From contig JADJMO010000005.1 of NCBI GenBank assembly GCA_016709545.1, forward strand, positions 124,001-188,000: a DNA stretch of 64,000 nt. Reading direction: 5' to 3'. Shown piece after piece: positions 55,001 to 64,000 of this stretch. Below the pieces are notes generated by a model. The model was not told the origin of the DNA, did no database searches, and worked only from the letters and a program-made list of their open reading frames with translations. Position numbers and translations under genes: made by a program. The stretch comes from Myxococcales bacterium. GTDB taxonomy: Bacteria; Myxococcota_A; Polyangia; Polyangiales; JADJMO01. The first letter of the stretch is position 1; each line of letters opens with the position of its first letter.

Positions 55001-55782
55001 ACCTCGGGGCCGGGCGCGTCGTCTTCCGCCACCGCAGCACGATGGACGTGCTCGATCTGGCCGCGCGCTTCCTCGTGCAGGAGCGGCGCGCGTTCCTCCT
55101 CCTGTCGGCGGCGGTCCTCCTCCCGGCGTGGGCGCTCGTGATGCTGGTGGCCCACGGGGCGGGCAACTGGGAGGGGGCGCTGTTCCTCGCGGGCCTGTTC
55201 GCGGTCACCGCCGACCTGCCCTTCACGCTCCTCGCCTCCCGGCTCGTGTTCGACGCCGACGTGCCGGTCGGCGCGACGATGCTCGACGCGGTGCGCGCGC
55301 TGCCCCGCCTCCTGCTCGGCCGGCTCGTGCAGGGGCTCGTGGTCGGCGTCGGTCTCTCGCTGTGTGGCCTCCCCGGCATCTGGCTCGCCGTGCTGCTGCA
55401 GTTCCTGCCCGAGGTGATCGCGCTCGAGAAGACGCCGGTGTTCAAGAGCTTCACGCGCTGCAACCGCCTGCTCTCCGGGCAGTTCGGCGACGCCCTCGTG
55501 GCGTGGATCTGGTTGACCGGCCTGCAGATCGGCGCCGTGTTGCTGTTCGACTTCGCGGGCCGCACGATCCTGCGCGACGTCCTGCAGATCAACCCGCCGC
55601 GCCCGGTGTGGAAGGACGGCCACTCCAGCCTCGCCATCACGGGGATGTTCCTGTCGCTGCCGTATCTCTCCGTCGCGCGCCTGCTCACCTACCTCAACAT
55701 CCGCACCCGGACCGAGGGCTGGGACATCCAGGCCCGCTTCGTCGCGATCGCGCAGCGACTCGCCCCGGGTGGTGCCCCGTGA
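54997..55782 (+). CDS. Membrane protein of the SpoIIM/MoxR operon
   Basis: 261 residues, about five or six spans (AFLLLSAAVLLPAWALVMLVA, GALFLAGLFAVTADLPFTLLA, LVQGLVVGVGLSLCGLPGIWLAVLL, LVAWIWLTGLQIGAVLLFDFAG). It carries the phrase FLPEVIALEKTPVFKSFTRCNRLLSGQFGD, a pattern found in DUF-type membrane proteins of RDD-MoxR clusters. ATGA overlap with SpoIIM. Role unknown. Confidence 0.78.
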   Translation: MNLGAGRVVFRHRSTMDVLDLAARFLVQERRAFLLLSAAVLLPAWALVMLVAHGAGNWEGALFLAGLFAVTADLPFTLLASRLVFDADVPVGATMLDAVRALPRLLLGRLVQGLVVGVGLSLCGLPGIWLAVLLQFLPEVIALEKTPVFKSFTRCNRLLSGQFGDALVAWIWLTGLQIGAVLLFDFAGRTILRDVLQINPPRPVWKDGHSSLAITGMFLSLPYLSVARLLTYLNIRTRTEGWDIQARFVAIAQRLAPGGAP

Positions 55783-57625
55783 ACCCGCGCGCGTGGGGGC
55801 TCGCGTTCGCGCTCGCGGCGGCGCCGGTCGGCGTCGCGCACGCGGGGCTGAACCCGGGCACCGCCGAGGGCCAGGTCGAGGCCGCGCGCAAGGCCGACGA
55901 CGGCTTCTGCCAGAACCCGACCAAGCCGCTGCGCGACGCGGTGCAGCTCTGCGGATACGCGAAGGAGGTCCCCGACTGCGGCGGCTTCGCGACCGCCTGC
56001 GCCGAGGCCCTCGCGCCGAAGAAGCCGCCGGACCTCGGCTGGCTCGAGAAGCTCGGGAGGTTCTTCGCCAGGTTCGGGCAGCTGTTCGAGGGGCTCGGCA
56101 CGGTCGCCCACGTGCTCGTGTGGGCGGTCGTCATCGCGCTCGTCGTCTTGATGGCCTACCCGCTGATCAAGTCCCTCCTGCGCATGCGGCGCCGTGCGGG
56201 CGACGACGCCGAGCGCAAGAAGAAGGAGGTCGAGGTCGCCGCGGCGCCGCTCGAGGAGCTGCTCGACAAGGGCGACGAGCGGGCGCTCCTCGCCCGCGCC
56301 GAGGCCGCCCTCGCGGCGGGCGACCTGACCGCGGCCCTCCACGCCTTCCTCGCGGCGACGCTGCGCGCGCTCGACCGCAAGGGCGCCCTCCAGATCGCCC
56401 GCGACCGCACCAACGGCGAGTACGTCCGCGCCTGCCAGGACGAGGCCGCCAAGATCACGCTCAAGGAGCTCGTGCGCGAGGTCGATCGCGTGCAGTTCGG
56501 CGCGCTCGGCACCGAGCCCGATCGCGTGCGCACCCTCGGGCAGCGCGCGGCCGCGATCGTGCGCGCCGTCCTGCCGCTCGCGCTCCTCGTGCTCCTCGCC
56601 TGCGGCGGGATGGACACCAAGAAGCTGCGCGTGCCAACCGGCAACCCCACGGGCAGCGAGGTGTTCGAGCGCGTGATGACCGCGCAGGGGGTCCGGCTCG
56701 GTCGGCCCCCGAAGCCGCTCGGCCTGCTCGAGAAGCCGGGGCCCGACACGCCGCCGATCCTGGTCGATTTCGGGCGCGTGCCGCTCGACGAGGACACGGA
56801 GAAGCACCTCGTGCAGTGGGTCCGCGAAGGCGGCACGCTCATCGCCGTCGACCAGCCGCACCGCTGGCCGAAGGAGCTCCGGCCGTCGACCACGGTCGGT
56901 GGGGAAGACGTCACCGTCCAGCAGTCCGACTCCGCGAAGCTCGAGGGTCGGTTGCTCCCGGGTCTCGCGCTCGGGCTCGAGAGCAAGGGCACCGTCGTCG
57001 CGACCACCGGCAACGAGGCCTTCGCGATCTTGCGCGCCTACGGCTCGGGCCAGGTGCTCGGCATCGCCACGGGCGACCTCATGACCAACATCGGCATCTC
57101 GGTACCCGGCAACGCAGCGGTGCTCGTCGCCATCCTCGGTACCGTCAACCCGCGAACGATCGACGTGGCCAGCGAAGAAGACGGCACCACGCCGCCCAGC
57201 AACCCGTTCATCGCGCTGTCCCGCGCGGGGCTCGGGCTCGGGCTCTGGCACGCGCTCGCCGCGACCGCGATCCTGTTCCTCGCGGTCGGCATCCGGGCCA
57301 CCAAGCCCATCCCCGACCGCCCCGCGCGCCGGCGCGCCTTCACCGAGCACGTCGGCGCGGTCGGCGCCCTCTACGCCCGCGCGCGCCTCGGTCACGTCGC
57401 CGTCGCCGCGCTCGGGCGCCTCCTCGAGCTCCGCGCCCGCGCGCGCGCCCCGCGCACGCAGGACGTGGCGAGCTGGCTCGCGACGCGCGTCGGTCGCGAC
57501 CCCGAGGAGGTGCGCGCCCTCCTCCACAAGGCCGAGCTCGCGCGCAAGGACACGGTCCCCATCGGGGACGAGACGAAGACCCTCGAGGAGCTGTCCAGCC
57601 TCTACGCCGCCATGGAGAAGACATC

Positions 57626-57629
<4 letters not shown>
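55779..57629 (+). CDS. DUF4129 - DUF4350 fusion protein
   Basis: The GTG overlaps the previous stop (GTGA). A signal peptide (AWGLAFALAAAPVGVAHA) is followed by a span near residues 108-126 and a DUF4129-like cytoplasmic part to about residue 260 (DEAAKITLKELVREVDRVQFG). At residues 261-276, VRAVLPLALLVLLAC resembles a fresh lipoprotein signal, and then a DUF4350-like domain begins (ILVDFGRVPLDEDTEKHLVQWVREGGTLIAVDQPHRWP), ending with another span near residue 490. In most genomes these are separate genes. The fusion may be real or caused by a missing stop; see findings. Confidence 0.8.
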
Positions 57630-58573
<944 letters not shown>

Positions 58574-58574
<1 letters not shown>

Positions 58575-59885
58575 TGCCCCTCGTCCCCACGAAGCGGCTG
58601 GCCGCCTTCGCCTACCTCGCGGCCGCGGTGGCCGTGGTGGCGGGGCTCGCGCCGGCCGTGCGCGGGCCGCTGTTCCTGTTCGACGTGGCGCTGGTCCTGC
58701 TCGTGGTGTTCGACGTGGTCGCGGTGCTCGGACACCGCATCGGGGTGACCCGCACCGTCGCGCAGATCTTCTCGCTGGGCCGCGCGAACCCCGTCACGCT
58801 GCTGGTCGAGAACCGCTCGAACCGCGCGCTGTCGCTGACGCTCGACGACGACCCGGTCGAGGACGCGGAGGCCCCGGCGCTCCCGGCCAGCGTCGACCTC
58901 GCGCCGCACCAGCGGGTCACCGTGCGCTACGAGCTCACGCCGAAGCGGCGCGGACCTCGCGAGCTCGGCGGGGTGACCGCGCGGTACCCGGGGCCCCTCG
59001 GCCTCGTGCAGCGGCAGGAGCGCACGCTGTTGCCCGCACACGTCGACGTCTACCCCGACGTGCACGCGGCGCGGCTCCTCGAGCTGCTCCGTCGCCAGGG
59101 TCGCCAGGACGCGCGCCTCGGCTCGATGCGGGTGCGCGGCGGCGACACCGACTTCGAGCGCCTCCGCCCCTACGCGGTGGGCGACGAGCCGCGCTTCGTC
59201 GACTGGCGCGCGACGGCCCGCCGCGACGACCTCACGGTGCGGCAGTTCCAGGCCGAGTCGGACCAGAACGTGGTCTTCGCGCTCGACATCGGGCGCAGCA
59301 TGCGCGGCGAGTCCGAGGGGCTCACGAGCGTCGACCACGCCCTGAACGCGGCGATGCTGGCCGCCGGACGTCGCCCTCCGCACCGGCGACAAGGCGGGGC
59401 TGCTCGTGTTCGACGACCGTCCGCGCACGTTCGTGCCGCCGACCGGGGGCCGCTCCGGCGCGCGCAAGATCACCCGGGCGATCTACGCGCTCGACGCCTC
59501 GCTCGCGGCCACCGACTACCGCGCCGCGACCGCGTTCCTGCAGACCCAGGTGAAGGCGCGGAGCCTGTTCATCCTGTTCACGCACGTCCTCGACCAGCGC
59601 TCGGCCCGCGAGCTCGCGAGCGCGCTGCGGAGCCTCCTGCCGCGACACCTGCCGCTCTGCGTGCTCATGCGCGACATGGACCTCGAGGCCATGGTCTCGG
59701 CCCCCGCCACCAGCGAGGAGGACCTCTACGCCAAGGGCGCCGCCGCCGAGCAGATCGCGGCGCGCGAGGACCTGCTGCGCGCGCTCAAGAAGGCCGGCGT
59801 GCTCGTGCTCGACGCGAAGCCGGGCGACGTGACCCCCGAGCTCGTGAAGCGCTACCTCGAGGTCAAGGCGCGCCGGCTGCTCTAG
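58574..59885 (+). CDS. DUF58 membrane protein (one frameshift)
   Basis: The ATG overlaps the MoxR TGA. Two N-terminal spans (AYLAAAVAVVAGLAPAV, LFLFDVALVLLVVFDVVAVLG), then a DUF58 domain with RVRGGDTDFERLRPYAVGDEPRFVDWRATARR and a vWA-like region beginning VVFALDIGRSMRG, GDKAGLLVFDD. The metal-adhesion DIGRSM equals the DxSxS of vWA domains. A one-base insertion near 59365 breaks the frame, which resumes DVALRTGDKAGLL. With MoxR it forms the standard pair. Confidence 0.9.
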
Positions 59886-60802
59886 AGGGCGGCGAAGAAG
59901 TCGAGCGCGCCCTTGTTCATCCAGGCCGAGCCCGGCCAGCGGTGGCCGCCGTCGTCGCTGCACCAGATCGTGCGTTGCTTGCAGCCCGCGTACTCCACGC
60001 ACGGCGAGCCCGCGATGGCGGTGGTGGTCGCCGAGCACCCGTTGACCTTCACGTACTGGTCGCGCGTCGGCGGGCCGTAGCTCGCGAAGGGCACCGTCGT
60101 GTCCTTGGTGCCGTGGTACTGCCAGAGGGGCGTGGGCGTGCTGCAACCCGTCGTGCCGCCGGCCGTCGCGCTGCCGCGAATGCCCGCGGTCCGGGAGCAC
60201 GCGAGCGCGCTCGCCATGAAGCCCCCCGAGCTGAAGCCCGAGGCGAACACCCGCGCGTCGTCGATGCAGAGGCGGGCCGCGAGCGACTCCTTGATGGAGA
60301 CCACGAGGGTCGAATCCGGGCCGCCCGGGGTCCAGCAGCTCGCGGCCGACTTCGGGTAGACGAACACGTAGCGGCCCGCGCCGTAGGCCTCGTAGTCCTT
60401 GGCCTCGCTGATGCCGCCGCCGCACCCGTGGAACTGGAACACGAGGCCGATCGGCTTCTTCGAGTCGTAGGTCGGTGGGACGTAGAAGCAGTAGTCCCGC
60501 GCCACGCCCGCGACGGTGAGCTTCTCGCACTGCCAGCCCGTCGTGGCGGTGAGGCCACAGCCCTTGGTCGGCGCGGGCGGGGTGTCGACGGCGACGTCGG
60601 TGGGGGGCGTACCGAGGTCGGCGCCACCATCGCTCGTCGCGTCGACGGGGGCGCCGTCGGGGCTCGTCGTCGCGCCGTCGCTGGTCGTCTCGCCGGCCGC
60701 CTCGTCGAGAGCACCGTCGCCAGGATCGTCCGTCGGGCCGTCGGCGCTCGAGCAGCCGACGAGGGCGAGGCACACCGACAGCGCGGTGAGGGGGCGGATC
60801 AT
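59882..60802 (-). CDS. Secreted esterase lipoprotein (feruloyl/PHB-depolymerase-like)
   Basis: Lipobox LTALSVCLALVGC, long Asp/Ser/Thr linker, then an alpha/beta hydrolase: FVFVYPK-type core, nucleophile elbow GFSSGG, oxyanion segment FQFHGCGGG, DGGHRWPG with the catalytic His, and an Asp in TKDTTVPF. Matches the LpqC/PHB-depolymerase-like (CE1) esterases. It probably cleaves ester bonds of plant or polymer material outside the cell. Convergent overlap of 4 bp with the DUF58 gene. Confidence 0.88.
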   Translation of the reverse strand: MIRPLTALSVCLALVGCSSADGPTDDPGDGALDEAAGETTSDGATTSPDGAPVDATSDGGADLGTPPTDVAVDTPPAPTKGCGLTATTGWQCEKLTVAGVARDYCFYVPPTYDSKKPIGLVFQFHGCGGGISEAKDYEAYGAGRYVFVYPKSAASCWTPGGPDSTLVVSIKESLAARLCIDDARVFASGFSSGGFMASALACSRTAGIRGSATAGGTTGCSTPTPLWQYHGTKDTTVPFASYGPPTRDQYVKVNGCSATTTAIAGSPCVEYAGCKQRTIWCSDDGGHRWPGSAWMNKGALDFFAAL

Positions 60803-60921
60803 GGGACGAGCGCAGCAAACCCCACGCCACGCGCTCGAGGCCTCCGACCTGCCGAACGGTCGGCGCGGATGGGGGACGATGCCCCCTGTACGAGGCCTGC
60901 TGCGGGGGGATTCACCCCCGA

Positions 60922-61677
60922 TCAGACCCCGAACAGCGCCCGCGCGGTCGCGGTCGTGTCCCGCGCCACCTCCTCCGTCGATCGACCGAGCGCGCCCGCG
61001 ACCGCCGCGAGGACGTCGGTCAGGAACGCGGGCTCGTTGCGCCCCTTCTTCGGCGCGGGCGTGAGGAACGGCGCGTCCGTCTCGATCATGAGCCGGTCGC
61101 GCGGCACGCGCGCCAGCAGGGGCCGCAGGTGCGCGCCGCGGCGGTCGTCGGCGATCCACCCGGTGATGCCGACGTGCAGGCCGAGCTCGAGGTAGGCCTC
61201 GAGCGAGGCGGCGTCGCCCGTGAAACAGTGCACGACGCCGCGCGGCCGCGCCTCCTTCACCATCGCGAGGAAATCGGCGTGCGCGGCGCGCTCGTGCAGG
61301 AACACGGGCTTGCCGAGCTCGGCGGCGAGGGCGAGCTGCGCCGCGAACGCCGCTCGTTGCGCGGGTCGCGGGGAGAAGTCGCGGTCGTAGTCGAGGCCGC
61401 ACTCGCCGACCGCCACCACGCGCGGCGAGGCGTGGAGCTCGCGCAGCGCGTCGGTGGCCCAGGGCCCCCACTGCGAGGCCTCGTGGGGGTGGATGCCGGC
61501 CGTGGAGTTCAAGCCCTGGGCGGTCGCGAGCTCGAGCGCGCGCCGGCTGGCCTGCACGCTCGTGCCGGTGACCATGATGGTCTCCACGCCCGCAGCACGG
61601 GCGCGGGTGAGGACCGCGGGGAGGTCCTCGCGGAACGATCGGTGCGCGAGGTTCGCGCCGATGTCGACGAGGCTCAT
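60922..61677 (-). CDS. tatD: TatD-family metal-dependent hydrolase
   Basis: 251 residues with the metal-binding His/Asp: DIGANLAHRSF near the N-terminus, STAGIHPHEA, VAVGECGLDYDRDFS, VFLHERAAHADFL, VHCFTGDAA and MIETDAPFLTP. The family are 3'-5' DNases and related. Its start overlaps the stop of the small upstream gene (ATGA). The 119-bp stretch before the esterase gene holds no gene that I recognise. Confidence 0.95.
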   Translation of the reverse strand: MSLVDIGANLAHRSFREDLPAVLTRARAAGVETIMVTGTSVQASRRALELATAQGLNSTAGIHPHEASQWGPWATDALRELHASPRVVAVGECGLDYDRDFSPRPAQRAAFAAQLALAAELGKPVFLHERAAHADFLAMVKEARPRGVVHCFTGDAASLEAYLELGLHVGITGWIADDRRGAHLRPLLARVPRDRLMIETDAPFLTPAPKKGRNEPAFLTDVLAAVAGALGRSTEEVARDTTATARALFGV

Positions 61678-61973
61678 GGCGACACCCCTGCCATCTGCTC
61701 TGCATACCGCGCCGCCAGCTGCTCGGTCACCTGTCGGTGCCAGGCCAGGATCTGCTCCTCCGTCCAGCCCGCGGGGCGCTGGTGGAAGCGACCGCGGAGG
61801 AATGCGAGGGCCGCGCAGAGGTGGGTGGCCTGCCCGCGCAGGTAGCTCAGGTTTCGTTGCTCGTCGGCCATGGGACGCGTCCAGGGCGATCCCAGGGCGC
61901 GCTTGATCGGGCGGATCTCCGCCTCGATCGTGTGGAGGTCGCGCACCAGCGCGATCCGCTCGATCTTGTACAT
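61674..61973 (-). CDS. Small helical protein, 99 aa, coupled to tatD
   Basis: The ATG at 61973 has GGAGACG upstream on the minus strand. The product (MYKIERIALVRDLHTIEAEIRPIKRAL, NLSYLRGQATHLCAALAFLRGRFH, WTEEQILAWHRQVTEQLAARYAEQM) is helical and charged, perhaps a coiled coil. No known family. ATGA overlap couples it to tatD. It lies 86 bp downstream of the tRNA-like gene, on the same strand. Confidence 0.6.
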   Translation of the reverse strand: MYKIERIALVRDLHTIEAEIRPIKRALGSPWTRPMADEQRNLSYLRGQATHLCAALAFLRGRFHQRPAGWTEEQILAWHRQVTEQLAARYAEQMAGVSP

Positions 61974-62058
61974 TTGAATCGTCTCCGTCAGAGGTTGGTG
62001 TTCGAGGGGAACCAACGCCGCTGGCGGACCGCGGGCGCGCCCAGCAGGGCACGCGACA

Positions 62059-62134
62059 TGGATGCGGGGACTCGAATCGAACGAGTCTCTCTGGGAGGCT
62101 ATCCCAGCGTAGGGGCCGCTCCTACTACCCCGCG
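62059..62134 (-). tRNA. tRNA-like gene with encoded CCA, anticodon read as AGC
   Basis: Read on the minus strand, the 76 nt fold into a cloverleaf: acceptor CGCGGGG/CCCCGCA, D-arm GTAGG-(7)-CCTAC, anticodon arm CTGGG-ATAGCCT-CCCAG, variable loop AGAG, T-arm ACTCG-TTCGATT-CGAGT, discriminator T and CCA. The T-loop TTCGATT is consensus. Position 1-72 is C-A, unpaired, as in bacterial initiator tRNA, but the anticodon AGC is not an initiator and a bacterial A34 alanine tRNA is rare. Position 37 is C rather than a purine. It may be a real but divergent tRNA or a tRNA-like element. Confidence 0.55.
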
Positions 62135-62240
62135 GCAGGCACTTTGTGGGTGTCGAGGCCAAGACGAACGAACCGAACAGGCGCACCGACGCGATGCACC
62201 CGAGACGGGCAACAGCGCCAGCAGCGAGCTGGATGCACAG

Positions 62241-62288
62241 GATCGCATCGCCTGCCCCTCGAGAAGGGGACGGCGAACGGCTGCGATC
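62241..62288 (-). ncRNA. Structured segment: bulged hairpin upstream of the tRNA-like gene
   Basis: On the minus strand GATCGCA pairs with TGCGATC, then TCGCC with GGCGA and CCCCT with AGGGG around a 5-nt loop, with one bulge and one 2x2 internal loop. The hairpin lies between a near-consensus promoter and the tRNA-like gene in a 300-bp stretch that lacks a convincing coding frame. Confidence 0.35.
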
Positions 62289-62341
62289 GGAAACTGTCTG
62301 GTTCTTCTTCTAGCCCAACACCTACCTGTGTCTTTCGAAGA

Positions 62342-62369
62342 AGTATGCGCTGAGAAACGAGCTTGTCAA
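62342..62369 (-). promoter_or_regulatory. Sigma-70-like promoter with perfect TTGACA
   Basis: On the minus strand TTGACA at 62364-62369 is followed after 16 bp by CATACT at 62342-62347. A perfect minus-35 box is unusual in this GC-rich sequence and is typical of strong constitutive or stable RNA promoters. It points toward the structured segment and the tRNA-like gene about 200 nt downstream. Confidence 0.5.
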
Positions 62370-62375
62370 GGCGAG

Positions 62376-62390
62376 CCTCGCGTAGCGAGG
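62376..62390. repeat. Short inverted repeat CCTCGC/GCGAGG
   Basis: A 6-bp stem with a 3-nt loop, next to the promoter and the beta-helix gene terminator. Role unknown. Confidence 0.3.
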
Positions 62391-62397
62391 CGAGCAT

Positions 62398-62419
62398 CGG
62401 CCGCCTCCATGGGCGGCCG
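62398..62419. terminator. GC-rich hairpin after the beta-helix gene
   Basis: CGGCCGCC at 62398-62405 pairs with GGCGGCCG at 62412-62419, loop TCCATG. It lies 18 bp beyond the stop of the beta-helix gene and reads as its terminator; no T-run follows. Confidence 0.45.
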
Positions 62420-62436
62420 AAAGAGAAATTCGAGCC

Positions 62437-64000
62437 TCAGAGACCGAGGCCCTCGTAGGGCGAGCCAGGCTCGAGCCGCACGTCGTCGGCGGGCAGCGGC
62501 AAGTGTTTCCACGCCTCGGGGTGTTCGGTCGGCTTCTGGTTCGTGCTCGTCGCCGCCTCGAGCTGGTAGAGCTCGCCCTGGTAGAGCACGTAGTCACCCT
62601 TGGCGTAGGCGATGGGGCCCTTCTTGCCGAGGGTGGCGGCGGCGCCCCACAGCTCGATCCGGCGGTAGTCCACGTCGCGCGGCAGGCCCATGAAGTCGCG
62701 GAACGGCGGCGGCGCCAGCGTGGCCTTCACGGTGCCCGAGACCTTCACGTTGCCGGTCTCCTTGTTCACGAGCGCGAGCGAGCCCGAGAGCTGGTTCTGC
62801 TCGAACACCACGGGCGACTCCGTGTTGTTCACGTAGAAGAACGACGTCGCGGGCTTGGTCCCGTCGTAGACCTCGGTATAACGGAACGTGAGCGGGCCGA
62901 GGAAGTTGCGCTCGAAGCGGTAGGTCGTGGTCTTGTCGCTGGCGTTCTGCACGTACCCGCCGCCCGAGCTGCCGTAGCCGAAGTAGTTGTCGGCGATGGT
63001 GACCGCGTCGCTCGCGGCGTGCGGATCCCCGTCGCGTGGCTGCGGGAAGAGGTTGAGGAGGAGCGACGCCGCCCCGACGACGACGTTGTGGTGGAAGCTC
63101 TGGTTGCCGTAGCGGGCGCCGTACTGCACGCCGGTGTCCTGGTACTGCTGGAAGGCGAAGCGCCAGCCGAGCGCGCCGAGCGCCATCACGTTGTGGTGGA
63201 CCTCGCAGTCCTTGCCGAGCATGCCGATCTGGAACGACTCGGTCGCGGTGCGGAGGAACCGGTTGCGGTACACGCGCAGCCCTTCGAAGGCGTGCTCCCC
63301 GCCGCTCGGCTTGGTCGCGTCGAACTGGGTGCTGCCGATGTACGTGCCCTCCCCCCCGGTGTCGTGCACGTAGAGGTCGTGCACGAGCACGTTGCGCATC
63401 GTGGCGGTCGGGTCCTTGTCCGTCTTGAGCACGACGCCGGCGAACCCGAGCGACGGATCTCGAGGAACTCGAGGCTCGTAGTCGGTCGCCCGGTGCCGAC
63501 GCCGATGCCGAAGCTCCCGCTCGTCTTGAACTCGTCGTCGCTGACGATGCCGTAGGTGTCGCGGCTGTTCGCGTAGCGGCACCCCTCGTGGCCGGGGAAG
63601 CCCGGGTCGCCGGTCTGGGAGAGCGGATCGTTGCGCCCCGTGAACACCCACCCAGAGCCCCCTTGCAGGCTCAACACGTAGCCGTCGCGGAGGGCGCCGA
63701 TCTTCACCTGGCCGCCCTTGTTGGTGATGACGAGTGGGCGGCTCCGCTCGCGCTTCGGGAGGTTGCCGAGGTACACGAACGCGTAGCGACCCGCCTTGAT
63801 GTAGAGCCGGTCGAGCGTCGCGGGATCGACGCCCTTCTCGGTGAGGAAGGCCACCACGTCCTTCACGTAGAGCCCGCCGTCGCTGGTGTTCACCGCGAGC
63901 TCGTAGCTGGTCTTCGGCGCGCCGAACCGCCCCTTGGGCTCGGCGCAGGTGCTCGGGTCGCCGGGCCCGGAGTCGAGCGGGCCGCCGTCGAACGAGCCGG
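62437..64000 (-). CDS. Secreted beta-helix protein with C-terminal carbohydrate-binding-like domain (partial, frameshifted)
   Basis: Starts before the window end: the minus-strand reading from 64000 (SFDGGPLDSGPGDPSTCAEPKGRFG) continues to MNTSDGGLYVKDVVAFLTEKGVD and a parallel beta-helix region (LVITNKGGQVKIG, VHDLYVHDTGGEGTYIGS, YRNRFLRTATESFQIG, VHHNVMALGALGWRF, FHHNVVVGAASLLL). The C-terminus YAKGDYVLYQGELYQLEAAT with PEAWKHLPL resembles a CBM5/12-like carbohydrate-binding module. A one-base indel near 63455 breaks the frame between LEFLEI and DPSLGFAGVVLK. Function probably polysaccharide binding or cleavage at the cell exterior. Confidence 0.82.
   Translation of the reverse strand, partial: RLVRRRPARLRARRPEHLRRAQGAVRRAEDQLRARGEHQRRRALREGRGGLPHREGRRSRDARPALHQGGSLRVRVPRQPPEARAEPPTRHHQQGRPGEDRRPPRRLRVEPARGLWVGVHGAQRSALPDRRPGLPRPRGVPLREQPRHLRHRQRRRVQDERELRHRRRHRATDYEPRVPRDPSLGFAGVVLKTDKDPTATMRNVLVHDLYVHDTGGEGTYIGSTQFDATKPSGGEHAFEGLRVYRNRFLRTATESFQIGMLGKDCEVHHNVMALGALGWRFAFQQYQDTGVQYGARYGNQSFHHNVVVGAASLLLNLFPQPRDGDPHAASDAVTIADNYFGYGSSGGGYVQNASDKTTTYRFERNFLGPLTFRYTEVYDGTKPATSFFYVNNTESPVVFEQNQLSGSLALVNKETGNVKVSGTVKATLAPPPFRDFMGLPRDVDYRRIELWGAAATLGKKGPIAYAKGDYVLYQGELYQLEAATSTNQKPTEHPEAWKHLPLPADDVRLEPGSPYEGLGL

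Noticed and set aside
62125..62397. 90-residue minus-strand frame across the noncoding stretch
   Set aside because: It runs into the tRNA-like gene, has no ribosome binding site and no motif, and the region holds a promoter and hairpin instead.

Overview
The window is GC-rich, densely packed DNA that most resembles a Myxococcota chromosome, probably of the Polyangia type. The signs are several Ser/Thr protein kinases, an FHA-domain sigma-54 activator, an FHA-GGDEF protein, many lipoproteins with Asp/Thr/Gly-rich linkers after the lipobox, and a secreted zinc protease with a MYXO-CTERM-like tail. No prophage, CRISPR array, insertion sequence or classical biosynthetic cluster is visible. Many genes are split by single-base frameshifts, often at G or C runs inside otherwise intact motifs, so the assembly probably carries uncorrected indels. 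I annotate those genes as single CDSs and give the break points.

Layout. 1-2332 (minus): 5' part of glutamate synthase gltB. 2397-7807 (plus): kinase, PEGA/TPR protein and two SUMF1/FGE-like lipoproteins. 7808-12396: secreted Cys-rich proteins, a membrane-fused metallophosphoesterase and a membrane-anchored hypothetical protein. 12502-17442: DUF6986 protein, FHA-diguanylate cyclase, Eis-like acetyltransferase, pyrophosphatase and metalloprotease. 17530-22070 (plus): FHA sigma-54 activator, kinase, membrane protein and ABC ATPase. 22198-25838: DUF3570, DUF4266 and DUF2271 proteins with two heme-c-type lipoproteins, a candidate extracytosolic redox system. 25848-28811: desaturase and reductase with a divergent TetR regulator (DesT-DesCB-like layout). 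28828-31145: threonine-to-glycine pair Kbl/Tdh. 31142-42124: adenylate cyclase, an ECF sigma operon with a DAGH-repeat protein, GST and lipoproteins. 42201-43532: GST and TetR with paired 20-bp repeats. 43666-48735: four-gene export/cytochrome operon including a Tat-exported DUF1501 protein. 48762-52213: ChrA, a barrel protein and a membrane kinase. 52239-59885: alpha/beta hydrolase, then the RDD/SpoIIM/DUF4129-DUF4350/MoxR/DUF58 operon. 59882-61973: esterase, TatD and a small protein. 62059-62436: tRNA-like RNA and an apparent structured, strongly promoted non-coding segment. 62437-64000: secreted beta-helix protein, continuing past the window.

Two features recur. First, a TANNNT hexamer ends exactly 6 nt (sometimes 7) before the start codon of at least twelve genes on both strands, usually with no Shine-Dalgarno sequence, which suggests widespread leaderless transcription. 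Second, operons are tightly coupled by ATGA or GTGA stop/start overlaps.
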